A stretch of DNA of 5,084 bases, taken from positions 1 to 5,084 of the forward strand of contig CADEGS010000288.1 of NCBI GenBank assembly GCA_902826945.1. Reading direction: 5' to 3'. Positions 1 to 5,084 of this stretch are shown here, in pieces; positions within the stretch are counted from its first letter, which is position 1; each line of letters begins with the position of its first letter. The position numbers and the translations under genes were made by a program. Below the pieces are notes generated by a model, which did not search any database, was not told the DNA's origin, and saw only the letters and a program-made list of their open reading frames with translations. The stretch is from an uncultured bacterium. Lineage in GTDB: Bacteria > Planctomycetota > UBA1135 > GCA-002686595.

Positions 1-1662
1 TGCCTGGCGCTGTGCGCGCTCGCGGGCATGGCCGACGACGTCGCGCTGGGACTGCCCTTCGTCCTGGCCGGGGCGGAGCTCTTCTCGTCGCACCGCTACC
101 GGCCGCTGCGCGTGCGCCTGCGCACGGCGGCGACGACGCTGGTCGTCTTCGGCCTGGCGAGCGGCTTCGAGGTCGCGCTGCGCGTCGGCCGCCTGGGCGC
201 GGAGGGGCTGCCGGGCTTCGCGCGCGCGCTGAGCGGCGGCGGCCCGGGCGCGTCCGAGCTCGCGCGCCGCGCCATCGAGACGACGGGGTTGCTCGTGCTG
301 CCGGCGAACGCCTTCGTCACCGAGCTCGCCGGTCTGGCGCTGGCCGGCGTCGCCTTCCTGCTGGCCGTGCACCCCGGCCTCTCGGCCGCGCGCTCGGCGC
401 CGCGGCTGTGGGGCTGGATGCTTTCCCTGTGGCTCCTCGCGCTGCTCGCGTGCGAGCTGTCCGGCATCCACGTCGCCGTCGGCCACGCCGACCTGTCGGC
501 GGCGCGCGTGCTGCTCCTGCCCGCGGCGGTCGCGGCCCTGGGGCTCGCCGTCGGCACGACCGCGCTCTCGGGGCTGCGGCGCGTGCTCTACCCGTGCGCG
601 GTCGCGGTCGCCTACGCGACGCTCGCGCACGCGAACGCGCTCGCCTGGCCGGCGGCGGCGCGCGCGGCGGAGGCGCTGCGCGCCGACCTGCTCGAGGCGC
701 GCGAGCGGCAGGGAACCGACGTCGCTCTGGTGGTGCTCGATCCGCCGCGGCGCGTGCGCGGCGTGTCGCCCCTCGGCGACGCGATCGCGGCGCTGGTGCA
801 CCCCGCGTTCGACGAGGCGGGCGGGCGCGAGTCGCGCGCGCCGTCGCCGCGCGTGCTCGGCCTCTCGCACGAGGCCTTCCTGGCCTTCGTGGGCGAGCCG
901 GAGTTCCAGGCGCTGCGCGCGGGCGGCGCGGCGGTCGTGTTCCCCGAGGCGCTCGTGAGCGCGCGTGCGGGCGAGGCGGGGGCGCGCCGCTCGCTGCGCG
1001 TGCCGCCGCCGCAGCCCTCGGAGCGGCCGCTCTCCTGGCGCGGGACGCTGCGCTCCCCGAACCTGGACCTCGACGCGCTCACGGTGCGCTCGCTGGTCGT
1101 CGAGGCGCGCGGCGCGCTCGATCCGGCCCGCGGCCAGCGCGCGAGCTGGCGCGCCCGCGAGCGCTCGCTCGCCGACGGCTCGTGGCCCGGCGTGTGGAGC
1201 GAGCGCGACGGGACGCTGCGCGCGGTGTTCGACCTGGGCGGCTCGCTCGCCTGGCTGCTCGGCGACCGCGTCAAGCGCGTCTGGTTCGAGGGCGGGCTGC
1301 CCTCGCTCGAGCTGGCGACCTTCGCGGCCGAGCTGCCGGGACTGGGCGAGCTGCAGCCCGAGGTGCGCGGCGAGCGCGCCTGGGTCTTCCCGCTGCCGCG
1401 CCCCGCGGTCGCGGCGGACGAGCTCGCGCGCGGGCGCTTCGTCGTGCGCCTGCTCGACCTGGCCTCGCTGGCGGCGGTCGAGCTGCCGGCGCGGGCGGAA
1501 GGGGAGGAGCTCGTCGTCGAGCGCGCGGCCGAGCTCGTGCGCGGCTGGCTGCGCGGCGGCGGCGGGCCGGTCGCCTGGCAGCTCGACCTGGAGGTGGAGG
1601 GCGCATGCGTCGCGCGCTGCCGCGGCCGGCGCGTCGGGGGTGCGCCGGCGACGAGCGGCTGA
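1..1662 (+). CDS. Polytopic membrane protein with large soluble C-terminal domain (5' partial), possibly GT-C-like
   Basis: The reading frame is open from base 1, so the gene starts upstream; the ATG at 28 is internal because the codons before it (CLALCALAG) continue the hydrophobic pattern. It ends at TGA 1660-1662. About six hydrophobic segments are visible, near nt 37-95, 133-180, 322-372, 406-456, 505-555 and 583-648. About 330 residues follow with no membrane segment. They include a strand-like stretch [11 protein letters not shown] (nt ~727-759) and a beta-rich region with many charged residues (nt ~1040-1400), probably a soluble domain on one face of the membrane. The opening motif ([22 protein letters not shown]) and the later [17 protein letters not shown] segment resemble the arrangement in GT-C glycosyltransferase-type proteins, where a SKE-like motif precedes a helix and a Y-P motif opens a late helix. 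This is a weak, from-memory resemblance; the catalytic N-terminus would lie outside the window. No firm function is assigned. The following queF gene is 61 bp away and seems to have its own promoter. Confidence 0.8.
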   Translation, partial: CLALCALAGMADDVALGLPFVLAGAELFSSHRYRPLRVRLRTAATTLVVFGLASGFEVALRVGRLGAEGLPGFARALSGGGPGASELARRAIETTGLLVLPANAFVTELAGLALAGVAFLLAVHPGLSAARSAPRLWGWMLSLWLLALLACELSGIHVAVGHADLSAARVLLLPAAVAALGLAVGTTALSGLRRVLYPCAVAVAYATLAHANALAWPAAARAAEALRADLLEARERQGTDVALVVLDPPRRVRGVSPLGDAIAALVHPAFDEAGGRESRAPSPRVLGLSHEAFLAFVGEPEFQALRAGGAAVVFPEALVSARAGEAGARRSLRVPPPQPSERPLSWRGTLRSPNLDLDALTVRSLVVEARGALDPARGQRASWRARERSLADGSWPGVWSERDGTLRAVFDLGGSLAWLLGDRVKRVWFEGGLPSLELATFAAELPGLGELQPEVRGERAWVFPLPRPAVAADELARGRFVVRLLDLASLAAVELPARAEGEELVVERAAELVRGWLRGGGGPVAWQLDLEVEGACVARCRGRRVGGAPATSG

Positions 1663-1674
1663 CGGATCTCGTCG
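1649..1674 (+). terminator. Small hairpin around the stop codon of the membrane protein gene
   Basis: CGACGAG (1649-1655) and CTCGTCG (1668-1674) are perfect 7-bp inverted arms with a 12-nt loop holding the TGA stop codon (1660-1662). No T-run follows, so this is at best a weak or non-canonical terminator. In DNA this GC-rich it could be chance. Confidence 0.2.
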
Positions 1675-1687
1675 ACAGGGTCTGCGG

Positions 1688-1716
1688 GTGACAGCGCGCG
1701 GCGGCGCCGCCACAAT
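1688..1716 (+). promoter_or_regulatory. Candidate sigma70-type promoter of queF
   Basis: GTGACA (1688-1693) matches the -35 consensus TTGACA at five of six bases. CACAAT (1711-1716) matches the -10 consensus TATAAT at four of six, including the A at position 2 and the final T. The spacer is exactly 17 bp. Transcription would start 6-8 bases after the -10 box, at about 1722-1724, on or next to the queF ATG at 1724. That predicts a leaderless or nearly leaderless mRNA, which fits the absence of a Shine-Dalgarno sequence just before that ATG. A 12-bp palindrome lies in the spacer. This is pattern matching only, and the host's promoter consensus is unknown. Confidence 0.4.
1700..1711. repeat. 12-bp perfect palindrome in the queF promoter spacer
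   Basis: GGCGGCGCCGCC at 1700-1711 is its own reverse complement. It lies between the proposed -35 and -10 boxes and overlaps the first base of the latter, where a repressor dimer could block transcription. Low-complexity GC sequence makes such palindromes fairly likely by chance, so an operator role is only a suggestion. Confidence 0.3.
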
Positions 1717-1723
1717 CCCGCGC

Positions 1724-2071
1724 ATGACGCGCCCCTCCAGGGACCTCGAGAGCTTCCCGAACCCCCGCCCCGAGCGCGACTACGAGATCTCGTTCGAGGC
1801 GCCGGAGTTCACCTGCTTGTGCCCGCGCACGGGCCAGCCGGACTTCGCCGCGCTGCACATCCGCTACGTGCCCGACGAGCGCTGCGTCGAGCTCAAGAGC
1901 CTCAAGCTGTACCTGTGGTCCTTCCGCGACGAGGGGCACTTCCACGAGGCGGTCACGAACCGCATCCTCGACGACCTGGTCGCGCTGCTCGCGCCGCGGC
2001 GCATGACGATCCGCGCCGACTTCAACGTGCGCGGGGGGATCCGCACGGTGGTGGAGGCCGCGCATCCCTGA
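1724..2071 (+). CDS. queF: NADPH-dependent 7-cyano-7-deazaguanine reductase (preQ0 reductase) QueF
   Basis: QueF reduces the nitrile of preQ0 to the aminomethyl group of preQ1 with NADPH, a cytoplasmic step of queuosine synthesis for the wobble base of GUN-anticodon tRNAs. The 115-residue product belongs to the short, single-domain (YkvM-like, type I) class, compared with 165 residues in Bacillus subtilis. The catalytic block [15 protein letters not shown] gives Cys33 as the thioimide-forming nucleophile and Asp40 as the general acid. The family signature [11 protein letters not shown] (56-66) is the NADPH-associated QueF motif. FHE (73-75) places His74 and Glu75 where B. subtilis has substrate-recognising His96 and Glu97. 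The ending FNVRGGIRT is also typical. There is no Cys at the position of B. subtilis Cys99, which can pair with the catalytic Cys; Cys31 is nearby instead. ATG 1724 was chosen because the family begins about here. An in-frame GTG at 1688, with AGGG seven bases upstream, would add 12 residues that look unlike the family. The gene converges on the downstream hydrolase. Confidence 0.96.
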   Translation: MTRPSRDLESFPNPRPERDYEISFEAPEFTCLCPRTGQPDFAALHIRYVPDERCVELKSLKLYLWSFRDEGHFHEAVTNRILDDLVALLAPRRMTIRADFNVRGGIRTVVEAAHP

Positions 2072-2086
2072 CGCGCCGCTGGCGCG
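2072..2086 (+). terminator. Short hairpin immediately after the queF stop codon
   Basis: CGCGCC (2072-2077) and GGCGCG (2081-2086) form a perfect 6-bp stem with a 3-nt loop, starting at the base after the queF TGA. There is no T-run. It may add to transcription ending at this convergent junction together with the larger hairpin at 2104-2142, but could be chance given the GC content. Confidence 0.25.
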
Positions 2087-2103
2087 CCGGCCGCGGCCAT
2101 GCG

Positions 2104-2142
2104 GCGCGCTGGCCGAGCGCCGAGACGCTCAGGCCAGCGCGC
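2104..2142. terminator. Strong hairpin at the queF/hydrolase convergent junction, candidate bidirectional terminator
   Basis: The outer arms GCGCGCTGGCC (2104-2114) and GGCCAGCGCGC (2132-2142) are perfect 11-bp inverted repeats. Inside them GAGCG (2115-2119) pairs with CGCTC (2126-2130) around a 6-nt loop (2120-2125). This gives 16 bp of stem interrupted only by base 2131. It lies between two converging genes and includes the hydrolase stop codon (2129-2131, minus strand). No T-run follows on either strand, so it is not a textbook intrinsic terminator. Strong stems without a U-tract at convergent gene ends are plausible terminators or 3'-end protectors in very GC-rich genomes. Confidence 0.5.
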
Positions 2143-3145
2143 GCGTGAGCCGGTCGATGACGGCCGGGTAGCGCGCCTCGAGGCCGCGGTGGCCGCCCGG
2201 GTGCTCCTCGTGCGCGCACGGGACGCCGAGGCGCGCGAGCTCGCGCACCAGCCGGCGCAGGCCCCACTGCAGGTGGAACTCGTCCGCCAGGCCGCACTCG
2301 AGGTGCAGGAGGCGCAGGCCGCGCAGCGCGTCCGCGTGCGCCGCGGCGGCGCGCAGCGGGTCGAAGGCGAGCCAGCGCTCCCAGACCTCCGGCACGAGCT
2401 CGCCCGTCGCGAGATCGAAGGGCAGGTCGAAGCCCAGCGGGCTGGCCGGGCTCGGCGAGTAGCAGGCGGCCATCGCCAGCACGTTCACGGCGGCGTGGCC
2501 GTCGCCGTCCAGGCTCGGGCGCTCGCGGAAGTCGGCCAGGAAGCGCGCGGGATCGCCGCCGTGGGGGACCAGGCCGCGCAGGCAGGCCAGGAACTCGGGC
2601 GGGAACAGGAAGTCGAAGCCGCAGTCGCCCGAGAGCGAGGCGCAGGCGGCGAAGAGCCCGGGGCGGCGCATCGCCAGGCGCAGCGCGCCGAAGCCGCCCG
2701 AGGACTTGCCGAGCACGGCGCAGCGCGCGGGGTCGACGGGATAGCGCTCGAGCAGCAGCGGCACGAGCTCGTCGGCGACGTGGTCCTCGTAGCGCCCGAC
2801 GGCGCTCGAGTTCACGTACTGGCTGCCGCCCAGCCGCGTGAAGCAGTCGGGCAGCGCCAGCACCGCCGGCGGCGTCTCCCCGGCGGCGACGGCGCGGTCG
2901 AAGCGCTGCACGAAGCCGGGGTGCCAGGGATGCGTGTCGAGCGAGGCCTGCGGCCGGCCGGTGAAGCCCGCCAGGCACACGACGAGCGGCAGGCGCCCGC
3001 GCGCGCCGGGCGGCACGTAGACCGGCAGCTCGCGCACGTGCGGGTCGCCGAGCGGGTTGTCGCGCAGCGCGGCGCTCGTCACGACCGGCATCTCGACGCG
3101 GCCGCGGAACGCCAGCGGGTCGTGCAGGCGCGCCGGCTCGCTCAT
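2129..3145 (-). CDS. Alpha/beta-hydrolase, putative esterase (esterase D / enterochelin esterase-like family)
   Basis: The 338-residue protein has a full serine-hydrolase layout. After an N-terminal strand region (PVYVPPG, 41-47) and a likely oxyanion-hole loop (VVCLAGFTG, 55-63) comes a family-typical block, ALPDCFTRLGGSQYVNSSAVGRYED (97-121 region). The nucleophile elbow GKSSG (146-150) has Ser148 as catalytic serine. Asp288 in GLADEF is the likely acid, and His319 in HPGGH the likely base. There is no hydrophobic signal peptide or membrane segment, so it should be cytoplasmic. This resembles the putative esterase family (PF00756-type: esterase D, enterochelin esterase, mycolyltransferases), which cleaves or transfers acyl groups; the substrate cannot be told. 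The ATG (3143-3145) is 31 bp after the stop of the deaminase gene, with GAGGA (+ strand 3157-3161) 11 nt upstream as a rather distant ribosome site. An internal ATG at 3089-3091 (Met19) is a less likely alternative. It is probably second in an operon with the deaminase. Confidence 0.85.
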   Translation of the reverse strand: MSEPARLHDPLAFRGRVEMPVVTSAALRDNPLGDPHVRELPVYVPPGARGRLPLVVCLAGFTGRPQASLDTHPWHPGFVQRFDRAVAAGETPPAVLALPDCFTRLGGSQYVNSSAVGRYEDHVADELVPLLLERYPVDPARCAVLGKSSGGFGALRLAMRRPGLFAACASLSGDCGFDFLFPPEFLACLRGLVPHGGDPARFLADFRERPSLDGDGHAAVNVLAMAACYSPSPASPLGFDLPFDLATGELVPEVWERWLAFDPLRAAAAHADALRGLRLLHLECGLADEFHLQWGLRRLVRELARLGVPCAHEEHPGGHRGLEARYPAVIDRLTRALA

Positions 3146-3151
3146 GGCGCC

Positions 3152-3189
3152 AGCGGTCCTCGCGGGAGGCGGGGCACTAGCGGTCCTCG
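3152..3189. repeat. 11-bp direct repeat spanning the deaminase stop and the hydrolase ribosome site
   Basis: AGCGGTCCTCG occurs at 3152-3162 and again at 3179-3189, a period of 27 bp. On the minus strand the first-read copy encodes the last deaminase residues (EDR) and the start of its TAG. The second copy supplies GAGGA, the candidate ribosome site of the hydrolase. The period is a multiple of three. It may be a relic of a local tandem duplication or simple chance. Confidence 0.4.
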
Positions 3190-4322
3190 AAGCCGTAGCG
3201 CCGTCGCGGCGGCAGGCCGTGCTCGCGGCGCAGGTCGGCGAAGCCGCGCTTGACGCGCTCGAAGATCAGCCGGCAGCGGTCGGCGTAGTGCGCGAAGGCC
3301 GACTTCATGGCGTTGATGCTGAGCGTCTCCAGGTCGTCGAGCGTCATCCCGAACGACTCGACCGCGACACGGTACTCGTCGGTCAGCGAGGTCGCGCTCA
3401 TCAGGCGGTTGTCGGTGTTCAGCGTGACGCGGAAGCCGAGGTCCCAGAAGCGCCGGAAGGGGTGCTCGGCGAGCGAGGGCGCGGCGCCGGTGTGCACGTT
3501 GCTCTGCAGGCACACCTCGAGCGGGACGCGGTGGTCGAGCACGTACTGCGCCAGCGAGCCGATCTTGACCACGCGCTCCTCGTACAGCGCCAGGTCCTCG
3601 ACCAGGCGCGTGCCGTGGCCGATGCGGTGCGCGCCGCAGTACTGCAGCGCCTGCCAGATGCTCTCGGGGCCGAAGCTCTCGCCGGCGTGGATCGTGATGC
3701 TGAAGTTCTTGCGCTTGGCGAGCTGGAAGGCGCGCAGGTGCTCCTTGGCCGGGTGCCCGGCCTCCTCGCCCGCGAGGTCGAAGCCGACGCAGCCCCGGCC
3801 GCGGTAGGCGAGCGCCAGCTCGACGAGCTGGATCGAGAGCTCCGGGTCCTGGTTGCGCAGCGCCGAGACGATCAGGCCGTACTCGATCGCGTGGTCGCCG
3901 CGCGCGCGCTCGAAGCCGCGCAGCACGGCGGTCATGACCGCGTCGAGGCCCAGGCCGTGCGCCGTGTGGAAGTGCGGGGCGAAGCGCAGCTCGGCGTAGA
4001 CGACGCCCTCGCGCGCCAGGTCCTCGAGCGCCTCGTAGGCGACGCGCTCGAGCGCGGACTCGCTCTGCATCACGGCGATCGTGTGGCGGAAGCCCTCCAG
4101 GTAGAGCGGCAGGCTCTTGCGGTCGGCGCCGTCGTGGAACCAGCGCGCCAGCAGGGCGGGGTCGTCGCTCGGCAGCTCGCCGTAGCCGACCTCGCGCGCG
4201 AGCTCGACCACGGTGCGCGGGCGCAGGCCGCCGTCGAGGTGGTCGTGCAGGAGCACCTTGGGCATGCGCGCGATCAGCTCGGCGCTGGGGCGTCGGACAA
4301 GCTCGTGCGCGTCGCGCGGCAT
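3177..4322 (-). CDS. add: Adenosine deaminase-family (ADA-like) metallohydrolase
   Basis: Family enzymes hydrolyse the 6-amino group of adenosine or deoxyadenosine to inosine and ammonia in purine salvage. The product is 381 residues, near the usual 330-380. The zinc and catalytic residues are in order: HDH (His26, His28) near the N-terminus; FDLAGEE (181-187) for the purine-site loop; HAGE (His212 zinc ligand, Glu215 general acid); GHG (His236); and NTDN (Asp304 zinc ligand). Mouse ADA has Asp-Asp at the last site, where the second Asp contacts N7; here it is Asn305, followed by RLMS, a pattern I recall from actinobacterial-type ADAs. Related family members act on aminodeoxyfutalosine or adenine, so the substrate is probable, not proven. 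ATG 4320-4322 has a strong GGAGG five bases upstream. Longer in-frame extensions would run into gltX on the opposite strand and have no family similarity. It is divergent from gltX and followed 31 bp later by the hydrolase gene. Confidence 0.9.
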   Translation of the reverse strand: MPRDAHELVRRPSAELIARMPKVLLHDHLDGGLRPRTVVELAREVGYGELPSDDPALLARWFHDGADRKSLPLYLEGFRHTIAVMQSESALERVAYEALEDLAREGVVYAELRFAPHFHTAHGLGLDAVMTAVLRGFERARGDHAIEYGLIVSALRNQDPELSIQLVELALAYRGRGCVGFDLAGEEAGHPAKEHLRAFQLAKRKNFSITIHAGESFGPESIWQALQYCGAHRIGHGTRLVEDLALYEERVVKIGSLAQYVLDHRVPLEVCLQSNVHTGAAPSLAEHPFRRFWDLGFRVTLNTDNRLMSATSLTDEYRVAVESFGMTLDDLETLSINAMKSAFAHYADRCRLIFERVKRGFADLRREHGLPPRRRYGFEDR

Positions 4323-4327
4323 GGAGG

Positions 4328-4332
4328 CCTCC
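4328..4332 (-). promoter_or_regulatory. Ribosome-binding site of the deaminase gene
   Basis: On the minus strand GGAGG lies five bases before the ATG at 4322. This supports that start over upstream in-frame codons. The site is half of the 10-bp palindrome GGAGGCCTCC (4323-4332). Confidence 0.7.
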
Positions 4333-4348
4333 GTCGGGCGTCCGAAGG

Positions 4349-4376
4349 AGCGTAGGCGGCGGAGCGGCGAATCCAA
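4349..4376 (-). promoter_or_regulatory. Weak candidate promoter of the deaminase-hydrolase pair
   Basis: On the minus strand TTGGAT (+ coordinates 4371-4376) could be a -35 box and TACGCT (4349-4354) a -10 box, 16 bp apart. Each matches only three of six consensus bases, but both carry the most conserved ones (TTG; TA and final T). Start of transcription near 4342 would give a leader of about 20 nt carrying the GGAGG site. Confidence 0.3.
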
Positions 4377-4381
4377 GCCGC

Positions 4382-4409
4382 CCGCCGCGTTCCTTTCGGA
4401 GCGCGGCGG
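4382..4409. repeat. 28-bp imperfect palindrome / hairpin in the ada-gltX divergent region
   Basis: CCGCCGCG (4382-4389) and CGCGGCGG (4402-4409) are perfect arms. Inner bases 4391-4393 (TCC) pair with 4398-4400 (GGA), and 4390/4401 is a T-G pair. The plus-strand RNA could thus form 12 pairs around a UUUC loop. The minus-strand RNA would have a C-A mismatch and a GAAA tetraloop closed by C-G, a very stable GNRA loop type. It lies just before a possible gltX -10 box and upstream of the proposed deaminase promoter. An operator for a regulator dimer, a leader hairpin or a terminator of upstream antisense transcription are all possible. Confidence 0.45.
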
Positions 4410-4412
4410 CCG

Positions 4413-4418
4413 TATCCT
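4413..4418 (+). promoter_or_regulatory. Possible -10 element for gltX
   Basis: TATCCT matches TATAAT at four of six bases and is one of the few AT-containing words in this region. No good -35 box is seen 16-18 bp upstream; that position falls inside the 4382-4409 palindrome. Transcription would begin near 4425, with a leader of about 65 nt. Confidence 0.2.
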
Positions 4419-4419
4419 T

Positions 4420-4466
4420 GCGCGCTTCCCGCGCGCCCCCCTCGTGCGCGCGCGCCGACCGGCGCG
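4420..4466 (+). other. GC-rich leader of gltX with two small inverted repeats
   Basis: GCGCGC at 4420-4425 and 4431-4436 are inverted arms around a 5-nt loop. CGCGCC (4451-4456) and GGCGCG (4461-4466) are arms around the 4-nt loop GACC. I see no T-box, no riboswitch-like conserved core and no leader peptide. Both hairpins may be by-products of base composition. Confidence 0.25.
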
Positions 4467-4488
4467 AGCCCCGGCCCCCTGGAACGCC

Positions 4489-5084
4489 TTGACCGAGCCC
4501 GTACGCCTCCGCTTCGCCCCCAGCCCGACCGGGAAGCTGCACATCGGCGGCGCCCGCACCGCGCTCTTCAACTGGGCCTACGCGCGGCGCCACGGCGGGG
4601 CCTTCCTGCTGCGCATCGAGGACACCGACCGCGAGCGCTCCACGCCGGAGTTCGAGCGCGCGATCCTCGAGGGCCTGCGCTGGCTGGGCCTGGACTGGGA
4701 CGAAGGACCCGACGTCGGCGGGGCCTACGGGCCCTACCGCCAGAGCGAGCGCCTGGCCTCCTACGAGCGCGCCGCGGACGAGCTCGAGCGCGGCGGCTGG
4801 GCCTACCGCTGCTTCTGCACCTCCGAGCGGCTCGACGCGCTGCGCGAGGAGCAGTCGCGCAAGAACGAGAAGCCGGCCTACGACGGGCGCTGCCGCGACC
4901 TGGACGAGGGCCAGCGCCGCGCGCGCCTGGCCGCCGGGGAGCCGGCCGTGCTGCGCTTCCGCGTGCCGGCGGGCGAGACGCGCCTCGCCGACATGATCCG
5001 CGGCGAGGTCGTCTTCCAGAACATCGAGGTCGACGACTGGATCATGGTGCGCAGCGACGGCGCGCCGACCTACAACTTCGTCGT
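4489..5084 (+). CDS. gltX: Glutamyl-tRNA synthetase (GluRS), N-terminal part (3' partial)
   Basis: GluRS is a cytoplasmic class I aminoacyl-tRNA synthetase that attaches glutamate to tRNA-Glu. The visible 198 residues are the Rossmann catalytic domain and insert. FAPSPTGKLHIGGARTA (9-25) contains the HIGH-type motif (HIGG, 18-21). LRIEDTDRERS (41-51) and GPYRQSERL (81-89) are family hallmarks, and SDGAPTYNFV (189-198) follows the insert. The KMSKS loop and anticodon-binding domain lie beyond the window, where roughly 300 more residues are expected. C-F-C (108-110) and YDGRC (131-135) match three of the four zinc ligands of E. coli GluRS (Cys98, Cys100, Cys125, His127); the fourth position is Asp137. 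TTG (4489-4491) was chosen because it places MTEPVRLRFAPSP at the normal N-terminus; a weak GGA lies 5 bases upstream. An in-frame GTG at 4444 would add an Arg/Ala/Pro-rich tail not typical of the family. It is divergent from the deaminase gene. Confidence 0.96.
   Translation, partial: MTEPVRLRFAPSPTGKLHIGGARTALFNWAYARRHGGAFLLRIEDTDRERSTPEFERAILEGLRWLGLDWDEGPDVGGAYGPYRQSERLASYERAADELERGGWAYRCFCTSERLDALREEQSRKNEKPAYDGRCRDLDEGQRRARLAAGEPAVLRFRVPAGETRLADMIRGEVVFQNIEVDDWIMVRSDGAPTYNFV

Noticed and set aside
12..1691. Long open frame on the plus strand over the membrane protein gene
   Set aside because: Its translation is a low-complexity Arg/Ala/Gly-rich string with no membrane segments or motifs. 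It is the usual out-of-frame shadow in GC-rich DNA; the frame ending at 1662 has the realistic composition.
965..1723. Upstream extension of queF in the same frame to 965
   Set aside because: It overlaps the membrane protein gene in another frame, the added residues are Arg/Ala/Ser-rich, and the QueF family starts near the ATG at 1724.
1663..1723. preQ1 riboswitch upstream of queF
   Set aside because: The 61-bp gap has no A-rich tail or the conserved loop bases of preQ1 classes, and the likely mRNA start leaves no leader to hold one.
2099..3253. Long open frames opposite the hydrolase gene, and similar ones opposite the deaminase (3057-4355)
   Set aside because: These antisense frames give Arg/Ala/Glu/Val-rich, motif-free translations created by GC-rich codon usage. 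The minus-strand genes have intact catalytic motifs.
4323..4488. T-box or other tRNA-sensing leader before gltX
   Set aside because: No T-box core sequence, specifier-loop arrangement or terminator with a U-tract can be seen; only short GC-rich inverted repeats are present.
4323..4571. N-terminal extension of the deaminase by 83 residues
   Set aside because: It would run antisense through the gltX start, has no family similarity, and skips the good GGAGG site before the ATG at 4322.
3142..4593. Minus-strand frame covering the deaminase in another phase
   Set aside because: It is Arg/Pro/Ala-rich low-complexity sequence without any recognisable motif, and it overlaps the well-supported deaminase frame.

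Overview
The window is uniformly very GC-rich bacterial DNA with G/C-ending codons in every gene. It holds two complete housekeeping-type enzymes, one complete hydrolase, and one incomplete gene at each edge. Standard bacterial GluRS, a short single-domain QueF and the very high GC are compatible with high-GC Gram-negative lineages such as Planctomycetota or Myxococcota and their relatives. I cannot fix the phylum from sequence alone, and nothing looks foreign in composition.

Layout, left to right. Positions 1-1662 (+) are the 3' part of a polytopic membrane protein with a large soluble C-terminal domain; its start lies outside the window and its arrangement loosely recalls GT-C-type glycosyltransferase proteins. 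Positions 1724-2071 (+) are queF, for the preQ0-to-preQ1 step of queuosine synthesis, probably with its own promoter and possibly a leaderless mRNA. Positions 2072-2142 form a short convergent junction with two hairpins, the larger enclosing the stop codon of the next gene. Positions 2129-3145 (-) are an alpha/beta-hydrolase of the esterase D type, and 3177-4322 (-) are an adenosine deaminase-family enzyme. These two lie 31 bp apart and are probably co-transcribed, deaminase first. Positions 4323-4488 are a 166-bp divergent control region with a strong imperfect palindrome. Positions 4489-5084 (+) are the 5' part of gltX (glutamyl-tRNA synthetase), starting at TTG and cut by the window edge.

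Two themes can be read from the genes: tRNA function (queF for wobble-base modification, gltX for charging) and purine nucleoside deamination, with a hydrolase of unknown substrate attached to the deaminase. There is no direct evidence that these work as one system. I see no CRISPR array, mobile element, RNA gene, toxin-antitoxin pair or defence system. The points most worth checking are small-scale: the possible leaderless queF promoter, the hairpin at the convergent junction, the GAAA-loop palindrome between ada and gltX, the substrate of the deaminase-hydrolase pair, and the identity of the left-edge membrane protein.
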